Shown piece by piece: positions 25,178-33,183 of a stretch of DNA of 33,183 bases. The stretch covers positions 1 to 33,183 of the forward strand of contig CAIWDB010000385.1 of assembly GCA_903911305.1 (NCBI GenBank), read 5' to 3'. The DNA comes from an uncultured Methylococcaceae bacterium. GTDB taxonomy: Bacteria > Pseudomonadota > Gammaproteobacteria > Methylococcales > Methylococcaceae. The notes beneath the pieces are model-generated. The model saw only the letters and a list, made by a program, of their open reading frames with translations. It made no database searches and was not told the DNA's origin. A program made the position numbers and the translations under genes. Within the stretch, counting starts at the first letter, position 1, and every line of letters begins with the position of its first letter.

Positions 25178-26957
25178 ATCATACGAAATTATCAATCATA
25201 CCTACGATGCAGTCGTAGTCGGTGCCGGTGGAGCCGGATTGAGGGCTACCTTGGGTTTGGCGCAACGAGGGCTTAAAACGGCCTGCGTGACTAAAGTTTT
25301 CCCCACTAGAAGCCATACTGTGGCGGCACAAGGCGGCATCAGCGCGGCCTTGGGTAACATGGGTGAGGATGATTGGCGCTGGCACATGTACGACACCGTG
25401 AAAGGTTCGGACTGGTTGGGCGACCAAGATGCCATCGAATACATGTGCCGGGAAGCGATTCCTTCGGTAATCGAGTTGGAGCATTATGGTGTGCCGTTCT
25501 CCCGCACCCCCAATGGCAAAATTTATCAGCGACCGTTTGGAGGCATGACGACACATTTTGGCGAAGGCACGGCCCAACGCACTTGTGCGGCAGCGGATCA
25601 AACCGGTCATGCCATCTTGCATACCTTATACCAACAATCTCTAAAACACAGCGCCGAGTTCTTCATTGAATACATAGCCTTAGACCTGATTATGGAAAAC
25701 GGCGAATGCAAAGGGGTGTTGGCTTGGCGTTTGGAAGATGGAACCATCCATCTGTTCCGCGCCCATGCGACTTTGTTGGCGACGGGCGGTTATGGGCGCA
25801 CCTATTTTTCCTGCACCTCAGCACACACCTGCACGGGCGACGGCAACGCGATGGTTTTACGCGCCGGACTTCCCTTGCAAGACATGGAATTTGTCCAGTT
25901 CCACCCGACAGGCATTTATGGCGCAGGTTGTTTGATCACCGAAGGCGTTCGCGGGGAAGGCGGCTACTTGACTAACTCCGAGGGCGAACGCTTCATGGAG
26001 CGTTATGCCCCTCACGCTAAAGACCTAGCCTCGCGCGATGTGGTCAGTCGTGCCATCACCATGGAAATCCGCGCTGGTCGAGGGGTCGGGCCGAATAAAG
26101 ATCAAGCCTATTTGCACATTGAACACCTACCAGCCGACGTTATACAAGAACGGCTTCCCGGCATTGCGGAATTGGCTAGGATTTTTGCCGGCGTGGATGT
26201 GACCAAGGAACCCTTGCCCATTTTGCCGACCGTCCATTACAACATGGGCGGCATTCCCACCAATTACCGGGCTGAAGTGGTGACGTTGAAAGACGGCAAC
26301 CCTGAAACCGTCGTACCCGGCTTGATGGCCTGTGGCGAGGCAGCTTGTGTATCCGTGCATGGGGCCAACCGGCTAGGCTCAAATTCGCTACTAGATTTGG
26401 TGGTATTTGGACGTGCTGCCGCCATCCGCGCCGCAGAATTGATCAAACCCCGCCAGTCTCACAGACCCTTGGCTAAGGATGCTTGCGACGAATCATTGGC
26501 CAGGTTTGACAAGCTGCGTAATGCCAACGGGTCACACAACACTGCCGATGTCCGACTGGCAATGCAAAAAACCATGCAAAACCACGCCAGCGTATTCCGC
26601 ACAGGCGAGGTATTGCAGGAGGGAGTTGGACAACTAAAGGAAGTGTTCAACCAGTTTGATAATGTCAAAGTTTCCGACCATTCATTGGTTTGGAACACCG
26701 ACTTGGCTGAGACCATCGAGTTACAAAACCTATTAGGCCAAGCCATGGTGACCATTTCTTCAGCATTGAACCGTCAGGAAAGCCGTGGTGGACATGCCCG
26801 TGAAGATTTCCCCAATCGCGATGATGAGAATTGGTTAAAGCATACCTTGGCGTGGCTGGACAATAATCACAACCTGACCTTAGACTATCGCCCGGTGCAT
26901 TTGTACACCTTGACCGATGAAGTCGAAGTCATTGCGCCCAAGCCCCGGGTTTATTGA
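25170..26957 (+). CDS. sdhA: Succinate dehydrogenase flavoprotein subunit
   Basis: 595 residues from the ATG at 25170. The FAD dinucleotide fold is [15 protein letters not shown], and the flavinylated histidine is in [10 protein letters not shown]. The substrate site includes HPTGIYGAG and [21 protein letters not shown] with the catalytic arginine region; [21 protein letters not shown] is the second FAD contact. It oxidises succinate to fumarate in complex II. sdhE, needed for covalent FAD attachment, lies downstream in the same cluster. Confidence 0.98.
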   Translation: MAKSYEIINHTYDAVVVGAGGAGLRATLGLAQRGLKTACVTKVFPTRSHTVAAQGGISAALGNMGEDDWRWHMYDTVKGSDWLGDQDAIEYMCREAIPSVIELEHYGVPFSRTPNGKIYQRPFGGMTTHFGEGTAQRTCAAADQTGHAILHTLYQQSLKHSAEFFIEYIALDLIMENGECKGVLAWRLEDGTIHLFRAHATLLATGGYGRTYFSCTSAHTCTGDGNAMVLRAGLPLQDMEFVQFHPTGIYGAGCLITEGVRGEGGYLTNSEGERFMERYAPHAKDLASRDVVSRAITMEIRAGRGVGPNKDQAYLHIEHLPADVIQERLPGIAELARIFAGVDVTKEPLPILPTVHYNMGGIPTNYRAEVVTLKDGNPETVVPGLMACGEAACVSVHGANRLGSNSLLDLVVFGRAAAIRAAELIKPRQSHRPLAKDACDESLARFDKLRNANGSHNTADVRLAMQKTMQNHASVFRTGEVLQEGVGQLKEVFNQFDNVKVSDHSLVWNTDLAETIELQNLLGQAMVTISSALNRQESRGGHAREDFPNRDDENWLKHTLAWLDNNHNLTLDYRPVHLYTLTDEVEVIAPKPRVY

Positions 26958-26975
26958 GGGCTACTGGAAAACGAC

Positions 26976-27758
26976 ATGGCAGATTTCTCTCTCCCCAAAA
27001 ACTCAAAAGTTCAACCCGGCAAGACCTGGTCTGCACCCGTTGGTGCCAAGCGCATAAAGCGCATTGAAGTGTATCGTTATGACCCAGAAAGTGGCGAAAA
27101 CCCAAGGTTGGATGTATTTCAAATTGACCTGGATCGCTGTGCGCCCATGGTGTTGGATGCCCTACTACTCATCAAAAACGAGATTGACCCTACGCTTGCT
27201 TTCCGCCGATCCTGTCGCGAGGGTGTGTGTGGCTCTTGTTCGATGAACATAGATGGTCACAATACTCTAGCCTGCACCAAGGCAATGGACGATTGTGACG
27301 AAGTCATTCGCATTTACCCACTACCGCACTTATCAGTCGTCAAAGACTTGGTGCCGGACATGACCCATTTCTATGCCCAGTATGCTGCCATCAAACCGTG
27401 GATTGTCACCCAGACCCCGCCACCCGCCGACCGAGAAAGACTGCAAAGCAAAGAGGAACGCAGCAAACTGGACGGATTGGTTGAGTGTATTCTCTGCGCC
27501 AGTTGCTCGACCTCCTGCCCAAGCTACTGGTGGAATGGCGACCGCTATTTAGGCCCGGCGGTTTTGTTGCAATCTTACCGCTGGATTGTCGACAGCCGCG
27601 ACGAAACCACCGGCGAACGCTTGGACGAACTGGAAGACCCGTTCAAACTCTACCGCTGCCATACCATCATGAACTGCACGGATACGTGCCCCAAAGGTCT
27701 CAATCCTGCCAAAGCGATTGCAGAAATCAAAAAGCTGCTGGTTGAAAGGCAGAAATAG
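26976..27758 (+). CDS. sdhB: Succinate dehydrogenase iron-sulfur subunit
   Basis: 260 residues with the three cluster motifs in order: [2Fe-2S] [15 protein letters not shown]...C near residues 80-100, [4Fe-4S] [12 protein letters not shown] near 172-183, and [3Fe-4S] [18 protein letters not shown] near 229-246. It passes electrons from SdhA to ubiquinone. It starts 18 bases after sdhA with GGA about eight bases before the ATG. It is somewhat longer at the N-terminus than the E. coli protein. Confidence 0.97.
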   Translation: MADFSLPKNSKVQPGKTWSAPVGAKRIKRIEVYRYDPESGENPRLDVFQIDLDRCAPMVLDALLLIKNEIDPTLAFRRSCREGVCGSCSMNIDGHNTLACTKAMDDCDEVIRIYPLPHLSVVKDLVPDMTHFYAQYAAIKPWIVTQTPPPADRERLQSKEERSKLDGLVECILCASCSTSCPSYWWNGDRYLGPAVLLQSYRWIVDSRDETTGERLDELEDPFKLYRCHTIMNCTDTCPKGLNPAKAIAEIKKLLVERQK

Positions 27759-27866
27759 CAAGCGATGTCGGAGGGTTTTGGTTACGCGACTGGGTTCTGA
27801 AGGAACTGGTCGCGGTTCCAAGTTTCTGGATTCGTAGTTTTTCCTTATTCGCCAGCGGGGAATATC

Positions 27867-28115
27867 ATGTCAAATAATGCCCGGTTGGAATGGCGATGCC
27901 GACGAGGCACCAAAGAACTCGACCTACTGCTGCAAACATGGTTACGGCAGGAATTTGACCTTTCCGCAGAGGCAGACAGACAGGCTTTCTTGGAACTATT
28001 GGAATGGTCGGATGACGAACTAACTCACCTGCTGCTTGGAACCCATCAGTCAGACCAAACTCGTATCAACGAACTTGCGAGAAAAATCCGCTCTTTGTCC
28101 CTTCATCTCACCTAA
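27867..28115 (+). CDS. sdhE: SdhE, succinate dehydrogenase flavinylation factor
   Basis: 82 residues. RLEWRCRRGTKELDLLLQTWL contains the RGxxE motif that contacts SdhA during covalent FAD insertion, and FLELLEWSDDELTHLLLG is the conserved second half. GGGGA lies about seven bases before the ATG. Its place just after sdhB supports the role. The family has also been named CptB as a putative antitoxin; complex II assembly is the better supported function. Confidence 0.92.
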   Translation: MSNNARLEWRCRRGTKELDLLLQTWLRQEFDLSAEADRQAFLELLEWSDDELTHLLLGTHQSDQTRINELARKIRSLSLHLT

Positions 28116-28515
28116 GCCCTCTAGGTGCCTTAGAACCTGCCTAATCGTAATTCATATTCTCGCATTACTGGCAGCTTGGATTAATCCTTTGCCTGTAACC
28201 ATTTGCTTGTTATTCTCTGTTGCGGTTTTGCTAAGTTTGGTATGGAATTTCTGGCGGCCTGTTCCAAAATCTGACATTATAGGGCTTGCGCTTAAACCCG
28301 ATAATTCTTGGATATTGACTGACTATTCGGGCGAGACCAAAGAAGCCCAGTTGCTCGGCAGCTCCATTATCTGCCCTTGGTTCGTATTGCTCCATTTTCG
28401 CACGGAGAAAAACTTTAGCCATATCTTAATTTGCCGTGACAGTCTGGAAGCCGACGTATTTAGACAACTCAGAGTCACTTTGCTTGTCGTCACAGTTGGC
28501 GGGTTGTCTTCATAG
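28075..28515 (+). CDS. ygfX: YgfX/CptA-family small membrane protein
   Basis: About 146 residues from a TTG at 28075; the frame is open from a TTG at 28036 and the true start is uncertain. It overlaps the end of sdhE, as ygfY-ygfX do in Enterobacteriaceae. Two adjacent membrane helices (CLIVIHILALLAAWINPLPVT, ICLLFSVAVLLSLVWNF) precede a cytoplasmic beta-rich domain that ends RDSLEADVFRQLRVTLLV, like the LPADSM.EAEWRDLRR end of YgfX. The E. coli protein has been reported as a toxin acting on FtsZ and MreB; here the sdhE pairing is the firm evidence. Confidence 0.7.
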   Translation: MREKSALCPFISPKPSRCLRTCLIVIHILALLAAWINPLPVTICLLFSVAVLLSLVWNFWRPVPKSDIIGLALKPDNSWILTDYSGETKEAQLLGSSIICPWFVLLHFRTEKNFSHILICRDSLEADVFRQLRVTLLVVTVGGLSS

Positions 28516-28526
28516 AAATGTATTAT

Positions 28527-28672
28527 TGACTGATGTTACGCACAGACATGAAAGATGTATGACGGGAGCGTCAAAGCTTTCTTTGACAAAAGAATTGGAA
28601 ATGCGAAGCTTGCTTCGCCTGTCAAAGCAAGCTTTGATGCTCCAATCCTAGGCCGCTGCGAAACATCACTGA
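28527..28672. repeat. MITE-like element, copy 2, with terminal inverted repeats
   Basis: The ends are TGACTGATGTTACGCA (28527-28542) and, inverted, TCAGTGATGTTTCGCA (28657-28672), matching at 13 of 16 positions. Inside are three hairpins: GTCAAAG/CTTTGAC, GCGAAGC/GCTTCGC and CAAAGC-AA-GCTTTG, bounded by GGGAGCGTCAAAGC and GCTTTGATGCTCC. It sits between the convergent ygfX and ybaL genes and could act as a two-way terminator. Confidence 0.75.
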
Positions 28673-28740
28673 CTGAGAAGATAACTCAGCGAAGCGGCGA
28701 CAAACAAATAGCCATAGCTTCCAGTAGTTCTGTTGTCGCG

Positions 28741-30738
28741 CTAAGTTAAATCTGAAAAATACATCTGCTCCAAGGTTTCCACTTGTTCCTCAGTGGCTAA
28801 AAGCCCCAACTTGTCACCCGCCAAATAAACAGTATCCATGGGTGGATTTAACATCATGTGTCCATCTCGCATGATCGCCACTACGTTTACGCCGGTATGC
28901 ACACGCAGCAAGGATTCCGCTTGGGTCTTGCCAACCAGAGGGCAAGCTTCGGGGATTTTACGCCACGAAATATCCAACAGCTCGGAAGCATCCAGCAATT
29001 CCCGCAACAATTTTTGCTCGCCATGGGATTTGACCAACACATCATAATGTTCCTTGCGAACAGTTTCGGCAAAGCGGCGAACCTCCTGCATGGGAAATCC
29101 AAGATGCAATAAGGTGTGCCGGATGACTTGCAGTCCACCCTCCAATTCGGGATGTATCACCAGGGTCGCACCTAAATCGGAAAGCCTTTTCACACCACCG
29201 CGGGTGGCCGCTCGGGCAATTATCGGAAGTTGAAGCGCAATATCTCTCGCCGCCGCCACCGTCAATTCCGTAGCGGCCTCCTCTGGCAAAGTCACCACCA
29301 ACAACCTGGCCCGTCGCAAGGCGGCATGCTCAAGAATGTCTGAATTCGCGGTGTCGCCGAGCAACGTAGGAACGCCTTTATTCGTCAAGCGTTCAATTCG
29401 TTCGATACGGAAATCAATGACCAAATACGGTATTTTCAATTCCCCCAACACATCGACGATATGAGTTCCGACCCGTCCATAACCCACCACCACCACATGA
29501 TTTGACACTGAAGCATCCACCGGGGCTTGCGCTTCCCCGTGTCGATTGAGCCAACGCCACACGGGTTTTATTTTGCGCAAAATCCTTTCCAATGGGTTAA
29601 TAGTCCGAAGCATGATAGGGTTGGCAACAATGGACAACAATGCAGCCGCCAAAATCAAGGAATATTGATTTTTATCCAATAAACCTAGGCTTAATCCTGT
29701 CTGACCCAAAATGAAGGAAAATTCGCCAATTTGGCTGGAACCTGCCGCCACGACCAACGCAGTGCGAGCGGGTCGTGGAAATGGCAACACCCAAGCTCCA
29801 GCCACAAGAAATTTGCCGATCACCACCAAGCAGGTGAGGATTAACACGGGCTTGATGTTATCCAGCAAATAATGTGGGTCCAACAACATGCCGATGGACA
29901 CAAAAAACAAGATGGAAAAAGCTTCGCGGAACGGTAGCAGATCCGAGGCAATGCGATGGCTCAACGGCGATTCGCTCACAACTGCACCTGCCAGAAACGC
30001 GCCCAAAGCCAATGAAACGCCAAACAACAAGGATGAAACCAAGGCGATGCCTAATGAAATCGCCAGTATCGCCAAGATGAATAACTCGCGTGAACGGGTG
30101 TGGGCAACCCGCAACAACAACCAAGGAATGAACCGCTTGCCCGCAAACAGCATAAACACCATGAAACCCAAGGCTGCGAGTAGAGTCGTTCCGACCGCTC
30201 GCCAATCCGCGGGTACTTTACTGGAACTGAGGTTAGGAATAACCAACAATATCAATACCGTGGCAATGTCTTCCATGACGCGCCAACCGACGGCAACCTT
30301 TCCATGCGAGGTATTCAGCAAGCCAAAATCCATAAAACCTCGCAGCATCACGATGGTACTGGCAATGGAAATCGCCAATCCGAGCATTACCCCCGCTTGT
30401 GGCGACCAACCCCAATACCAGCTCAACGCAAAACCTAACAATTGCATTGTCACCATCTGCCCCAAGGTACCGATGATGGCAATATCGCGGACTTTCCATA
30501 AATCGGCGAAAGAGAAATGCAAGCCAACCCCAAACATCAAGAATATGATTCCCAATTCGGCCAACTCGCTGATGATTTGAGTGTCGCCAGTATATCCCGG
30601 CGTGAACGGACCGATGGCGACGCCAGCCAATAAGTAGCCGACAATGGTTGGCATCTTGAGGCGCTGAAAAATCAAGCCCCCCACAAATGCCGCTCCCAAA
30701 GCCAAGGCGATGTTTTCAAGCAGAGTAAAATTGTGCAT
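28741..30738 (-). CDS. ybaL: YbaL-type cation:proton antiporter (CPA2) with TrkA domains
   Basis: 665 residues. The N-terminal 385 or so form a Na+/H+-exchanger domain of about 12-13 helices with VGYLLAGVAIGPFTPGYTGD, ELAELGIIFLMFGVGLHF and LALGAFLAGAVVSESPLSH, closest in pattern to E. coli YbaL. A TrkA-N/RCK NAD-binding domain follows (VVVVGYGRVGTHIVDVL, glycine motif near 417-422), and a TrkA-C domain (about 570-655, VHTGVNVVAIMRDGHMMLNPP). It probably exports K+ or Na+ against protons, gated by nucleotide. The ATG at 30738 matches the YbaL N-terminus. No Shine-Dalgarno is present and a TATAAT lies six bases before the ATG. Confidence 0.92.
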   Translation of the reverse strand: MHNFTLLENIALALGAAFVGGLIFQRLKMPTIVGYLLAGVAIGPFTPGYTGDTQIISELAELGIIFLMFGVGLHFSFADLWKVRDIAIIGTLGQMVTMQLLGFALSWYWGWSPQAGVMLGLAISIASTIVMLRGFMDFGLLNTSHGKVAVGWRVMEDIATVLILLVIPNLSSSKVPADWRAVGTTLLAALGFMVFMLFAGKRFIPWLLLRVAHTRSRELFILAILAISLGIALVSSLLFGVSLALGAFLAGAVVSESPLSHRIASDLLPFREAFSILFFVSIGMLLDPHYLLDNIKPVLILTCLVVIGKFLVAGAWVLPFPRPARTALVVAAGSSQIGEFSFILGQTGLSLGLLDKNQYSLILAAALLSIVANPIMLRTINPLERILRKIKPVWRWLNRHGEAQAPVDASVSNHVVVVGYGRVGTHIVDVLGELKIPYLVIDFRIERIERLTNKGVPTLLGDTANSDILEHAALRRARLLVVTLPEEAATELTVAAARDIALQLPIIARAATRGGVKRLSDLGATLVIHPELEGGLQVIRHTLLHLGFPMQEVRRFAETVRKEHYDVLVKSHGEQKLLRELLDASELLDISWRKIPEACPLVGKTQAESLLRVHTGVNVVAIMRDGHMMLNPPMDTVYLAGDKLGLLATEEQVETLEQMYFSDLT

Positions 30739-30744
30739 GGGTTG

Positions 30745-30775
30745 ATTATATCCATAATCGAGAAAGGAGTGGCAA
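30745..30775 (-). promoter_or_regulatory. Promoter candidate for ybaL, possibly leaderless
   Basis: Minus strand TTGCCA (30770-30775) and TATAAT (30745-30750) are separated by 19 bases. The -10 ends six bases before the ATG, so transcription would start at or next to the start codon. The long spacer lowers confidence. Confidence 0.4.
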
Positions 30776-30873
30776 AGCCTTTTCCTAGCGAAGTCGAAAG
30801 ACTAGATTAATCTGCAATCGTCTGCCACTGTTAGCACTGCGCCATACAGAAATAGCCCTAGTGAGAATATCAG

Positions 30874-33141
30874 TTAACTATTTTGTGAGGCAGCTTCAAT
30901 CAATTGTCCGAAACTGATTCCCGCATCATTCGCAGGAATGTCCGTCGGCAAAAAAACCTCAAACCCTTCTTGCGACAAAAATTGGCTTGTTTGTTCGGTC
31001 AATAAGCGGTTTTGGAAAACCCCGCCTGACAGGCCCACTTTGTTGACCCCCGTTTGATTGCGAACATGGACGGCTTGAGTTGAAATAAGTTTGGCGAGGC
31101 TGGCATGAAACAACGAACCCCGTTCTGTAAGCGTAAGAGAATCATCCATCAGCATAGGCAATAGTGGAACCCAATCCGTCCGCCAAATGCCCACTTCATC
31201 TTGATATAGGGACAACTCAATGGAGTCATCAATTGGAACACTGATCGACTCCAATGACATGGCCGCTTGCCCCTCAAAACTGGATTCCAAGCCTAATCCA
31301 GTTAGAGCGGCAGCGGCATCGAACAAACGACCGGCGGACGTTGAAATCGGGCAATTAAGATTGCGCTCCCACGCTTGGCGCAACAAATTCGTATCATGTG
31401 TACACCTTGTCCATTCGATTCCCGCTTCCAAACAGAGACCCAAGCCACAGCGCCAAGGTTCGCGGTTGGCTTTATCGCCACCTAACAGGCGAAAAGGCCG
31501 TAGCGAGGCAGCCCTAACCCAGGCACCGGGCCGTCCCAATAAAGCCTCACCACCCCAGATGGTACGATCTTCGCCAAAACCCACACCATCCCAAGTAAAC
31601 ACAAGCATTTCATCGGTTATACCATGCTCCCCCACCAATGCCGACGCATGAGCATGATGATGAAAAACCTTGACGAATGGAATCGCCTGTTTTCTAGCCC
31701 ACCGGCTAGAACGGTAATCTGGATGGGCATCGCAAACGATAAAAATAGGCTTTACTTCGTAAAGTGCTTGTAGATCGGCAATGACCTGTTCAAACACTTC
31801 GCCACTTCGCACCGTGCCAAGATCGCCAATATGAGGAGAAATCACCAGACGATTGCCAAAACCAAACGCAACGGTGTTTTTAAGGTCAGCCCCGACGGCA
31901 AGCACGGGTTCCTTCAACTCAAATGGCAATGGCAAACTCCGCTCCACCGGCGCCAAGCCACGACCTAAACGCATGGGTCTGGTTTTGCCGGCTATGCGGC
32001 GAAAAACCGAATCGTCAGCGGGTCTGCGGATGGGGCGGTTATGATGAAGGAATGCATCGGCAACCTGGGCAAGCCGCTTTTCAACCTCTTCGCCATCAGT
32101 CAGCACCGGCTCACCGCTGATATTGGCGGAAGTTGCCACCAAGGGTTTGCCAAAAGCGTTGATTAACAAATGGTGCAGAGGGCTGTAAGCTAACATCAGG
32201 CCCACTTCGCGCAAGTCCGGCGCGATGGAATGAGCAAGCAGCGTCGAATCATTCCGCTTATGCACTAACACAATGGGGCGTAAAGGCGATTTTAGCAAAT
32301 CCAGTTCATTTGTCTCGGGTTCAGCCACTTCCCGGACACTATCCAAGCCGTCAGTGCCTTTCCAAGGCATCAGTACCGCAAGAGGTTTGGCGGGTCGATG
32401 TTTCGCATTTCTTAAGCGCTCGACGACAGAATTTTTAGTGGCATCACAGATTAGATGATACCCCCCTACCCCTTTGACCGCGACAATTAAACCTTGCTTC
32501 AATGCATCTTGGCAAGCATCCAAAGCGGCTTCGTTGCCGATAATGTCAGCCTGTCCTATTTGCCGAAAGGTCAAAGCGGGTCCGCAAGCCTCACAAGCTA
32601 AGGGTTGGGCATGATAACGGCGATCCGAGGGATTTTCATATTCCGCCCTACACGCTGGACACAACTCGAAACCCGCCATGGCAGTATTGGGACGGTCATA
32701 GGGCAAGCGGTCAATCAGCGTATAACGCGGCCCGCATTGGGTGCAGTTAATGAATGGGTAACGATAACGGCGTTCATCAGGATTTTGCATTTCTGCCAAA
32801 CAATCAGAGCAGACAAAGTAATCCGGTGGTATGTGAACATCAGCCCCCTTCCCTGTTTCGCTGTGCTTAATGATGAAGCCGGTTAATCCTTCGACGGGAA
32901 CGTTTATAATTTTAGGCGGGTTTGGTTGGGCTAAAGGAGGGGCTTGCTCAATCAAAGCCTGTTGAAATAATATGAGGTTTTCGGCAGTTCCCTCAACCCT
33001 AATTTCCACTTCGCCACTGCGATTCAATACCCATCCTGTCAAGTTATATTGATTAGCGATGCGGCTGACAAACGGACGAAAGCCCACGCCTTGGACGCGG
33101 CCTGTTATGAGAATGTTGTGGGATTGGCGGCTATTATTCAA
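30874..33141 (-). CDS. hypF: Carbamoyltransferase HypF, NiFe-hydrogenase maturation
   Basis: 755 residues from a TTG at 33141; the frame stays open to the window edge, so the real start may lie beyond it. HypF makes the thiocarbamate on HypE that becomes the CN- ligands of NiFe hydrogenase. Domains in order: acylphosphatase (GRVQGVGFRPFV, about 14-25), two zinc-finger motifs (CSDC...CTQCGPRYT, CPAC...CEACGPAL), a YrdC-like domain (about 195-385, KGVGGYHLICDA), and a Kae1-like carbamoyltransferase with HHHAH near 493 and DGVGFGEDRTIWGGE. Other hyp genes are not in the window and may lie to the right. It implies the organism matures a NiFe hydrogenase. Confidence 0.95.
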   Translation of the reverse strand: MNNSRQSHNILITGRVQGVGFRPFVSRIANQYNLTGWVLNRSGEVEIRVEGTAENLILFQQALIEQAPPLAQPNPPKIINVPVEGLTGFIIKHSETGKGADVHIPPDYFVCSDCLAEMQNPDERRYRYPFINCTQCGPRYTLIDRLPYDRPNTAMAGFELCPACRAEYENPSDRRYHAQPLACEACGPALTFRQIGQADIIGNEAALDACQDALKQGLIVAVKGVGGYHLICDATKNSVVERLRNAKHRPAKPLAVLMPWKGTDGLDSVREVAEPETNELDLLKSPLRPIVLVHKRNDSTLLAHSIAPDLREVGLMLAYSPLHHLLINAFGKPLVATSANISGEPVLTDGEEVEKRLAQVADAFLHHNRPIRRPADDSVFRRIAGKTRPMRLGRGLAPVERSLPLPFELKEPVLAVGADLKNTVAFGFGNRLVISPHIGDLGTVRSGEVFEQVIADLQALYEVKPIFIVCDAHPDYRSSRWARKQAIPFVKVFHHHAHASALVGEHGITDEMLVFTWDGVGFGEDRTIWGGEALLGRPGAWVRAASLRPFRLLGGDKANREPWRCGLGLCLEAGIEWTRCTHDTNLLRQAWERNLNCPISTSAGRLFDAAAALTGLGLESSFEGQAAMSLESISVPIDDSIELSLYQDEVGIWRTDWVPLLPMLMDDSLTLTERGSLFHASLAKLISTQAVHVRNQTGVNKVGLSGGVFQNRLLTEQTSQFLSQEGFEVFLPTDIPANDAGISFGQLIEAASQNS

Positions 33142-33183
33142 GACGAGGATTATGCGGCTTTCAATTCGACATGAACCCGTCGC

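Noticed and set aside
25179..25622. A 147-codon minus-strand frame opposite sdhA
   Set aside because: Antisense to the most conserved part of SdhA; composition reflects the complement of FAD-binding codons.
27867..28515. sdhE-ygfX as a CptBA toxin-antitoxin pair
   Set aside because: Placement directly after sdhCDAB and the RGxxE motif favour complex II flavinylation for SdhE; a toxin role of YgfX cannot be judged from sequence.
29888..30580. A 230-codon frame on the plus strand opposite ybaL
   Set aside because: It lies wholly antisense to a well conserved antiporter gene, has low-complexity composition and no family motif; it is a shadow of ybaL codon bias.

Overview
The window reads as a chromosomal segment of a gammaproteobacterium of moderate GC content. 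The evidence is gene order: xerD, rplS-trmD-rimM-rpsP, tRNA-Ser(GCU)-csrA, lysC, alaS, recX, recA follow one another as in Pseudomonas and relatives, and the sdhCDAB-sdhE-ygfX set is typical of the class. I cannot name a genus. The many small palindromic repeats would suit a methanotroph or sulfur-oxidiser lineage, but that is a guess.

Layout. Bases 1-9121 are almost entirely minus-strand housekeeping genes: the start of xerD, the ribosomal protein/tRNA methylation operon, tRNA-Ser and csrA (own extended -10 promoter), lysC, alaS, recX, recA and queC. Bases 9122-11280 are decayed: a hairpin-rich stretch, then two plus-strand cell-surface genes (a large polytopic membrane protein and an acyltransferase-3) that have each lost their middle; the second also carries a REPIN-like palindrome. 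Bases 11281-15876 hold a full-length lhr helicase whose frame has absorbed three unrelated palindromic repeats. Bases 16051-23895 are a minus-strand five-gene glycan operon (GT4-RgpF fusion, nucleotide-sugar epimerase, WsaF-like GT, GT4-like GT, tandem GT2), probably for a rhamnan-like or other surface polysaccharide; no sugar-precursor, polymerase or export gene is present here. Bases 24396-28515 are sdhCDAB plus the flavinylation factor sdhE and ygfX, on the plus strand. Bases 28741-33141 are a YbaL-type cation/proton antiporter and hypF (NiFe hydrogenase maturation) on the minus strand.

The most unusual signal is repeat biology rather than a new gene system. Lhr contains three different palindromic inserts, all in frame. 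One is flanked by ATTAA direct repeats and adds exactly 44 codons, and removing it restores a normal-looking Lhr sequence. A TIR-bounded MITE occurs at two places (15923-16053 and 28527-28672), and its core resembles one of the inserts inside lhr. A REPIN-like doublet sits in the acyltransferase pseudogene inside a 15-bp perfect inverted repeat. I found no CRISPR array, rRNA, complete insertion sequence, or convincing new defence or biosynthetic system.
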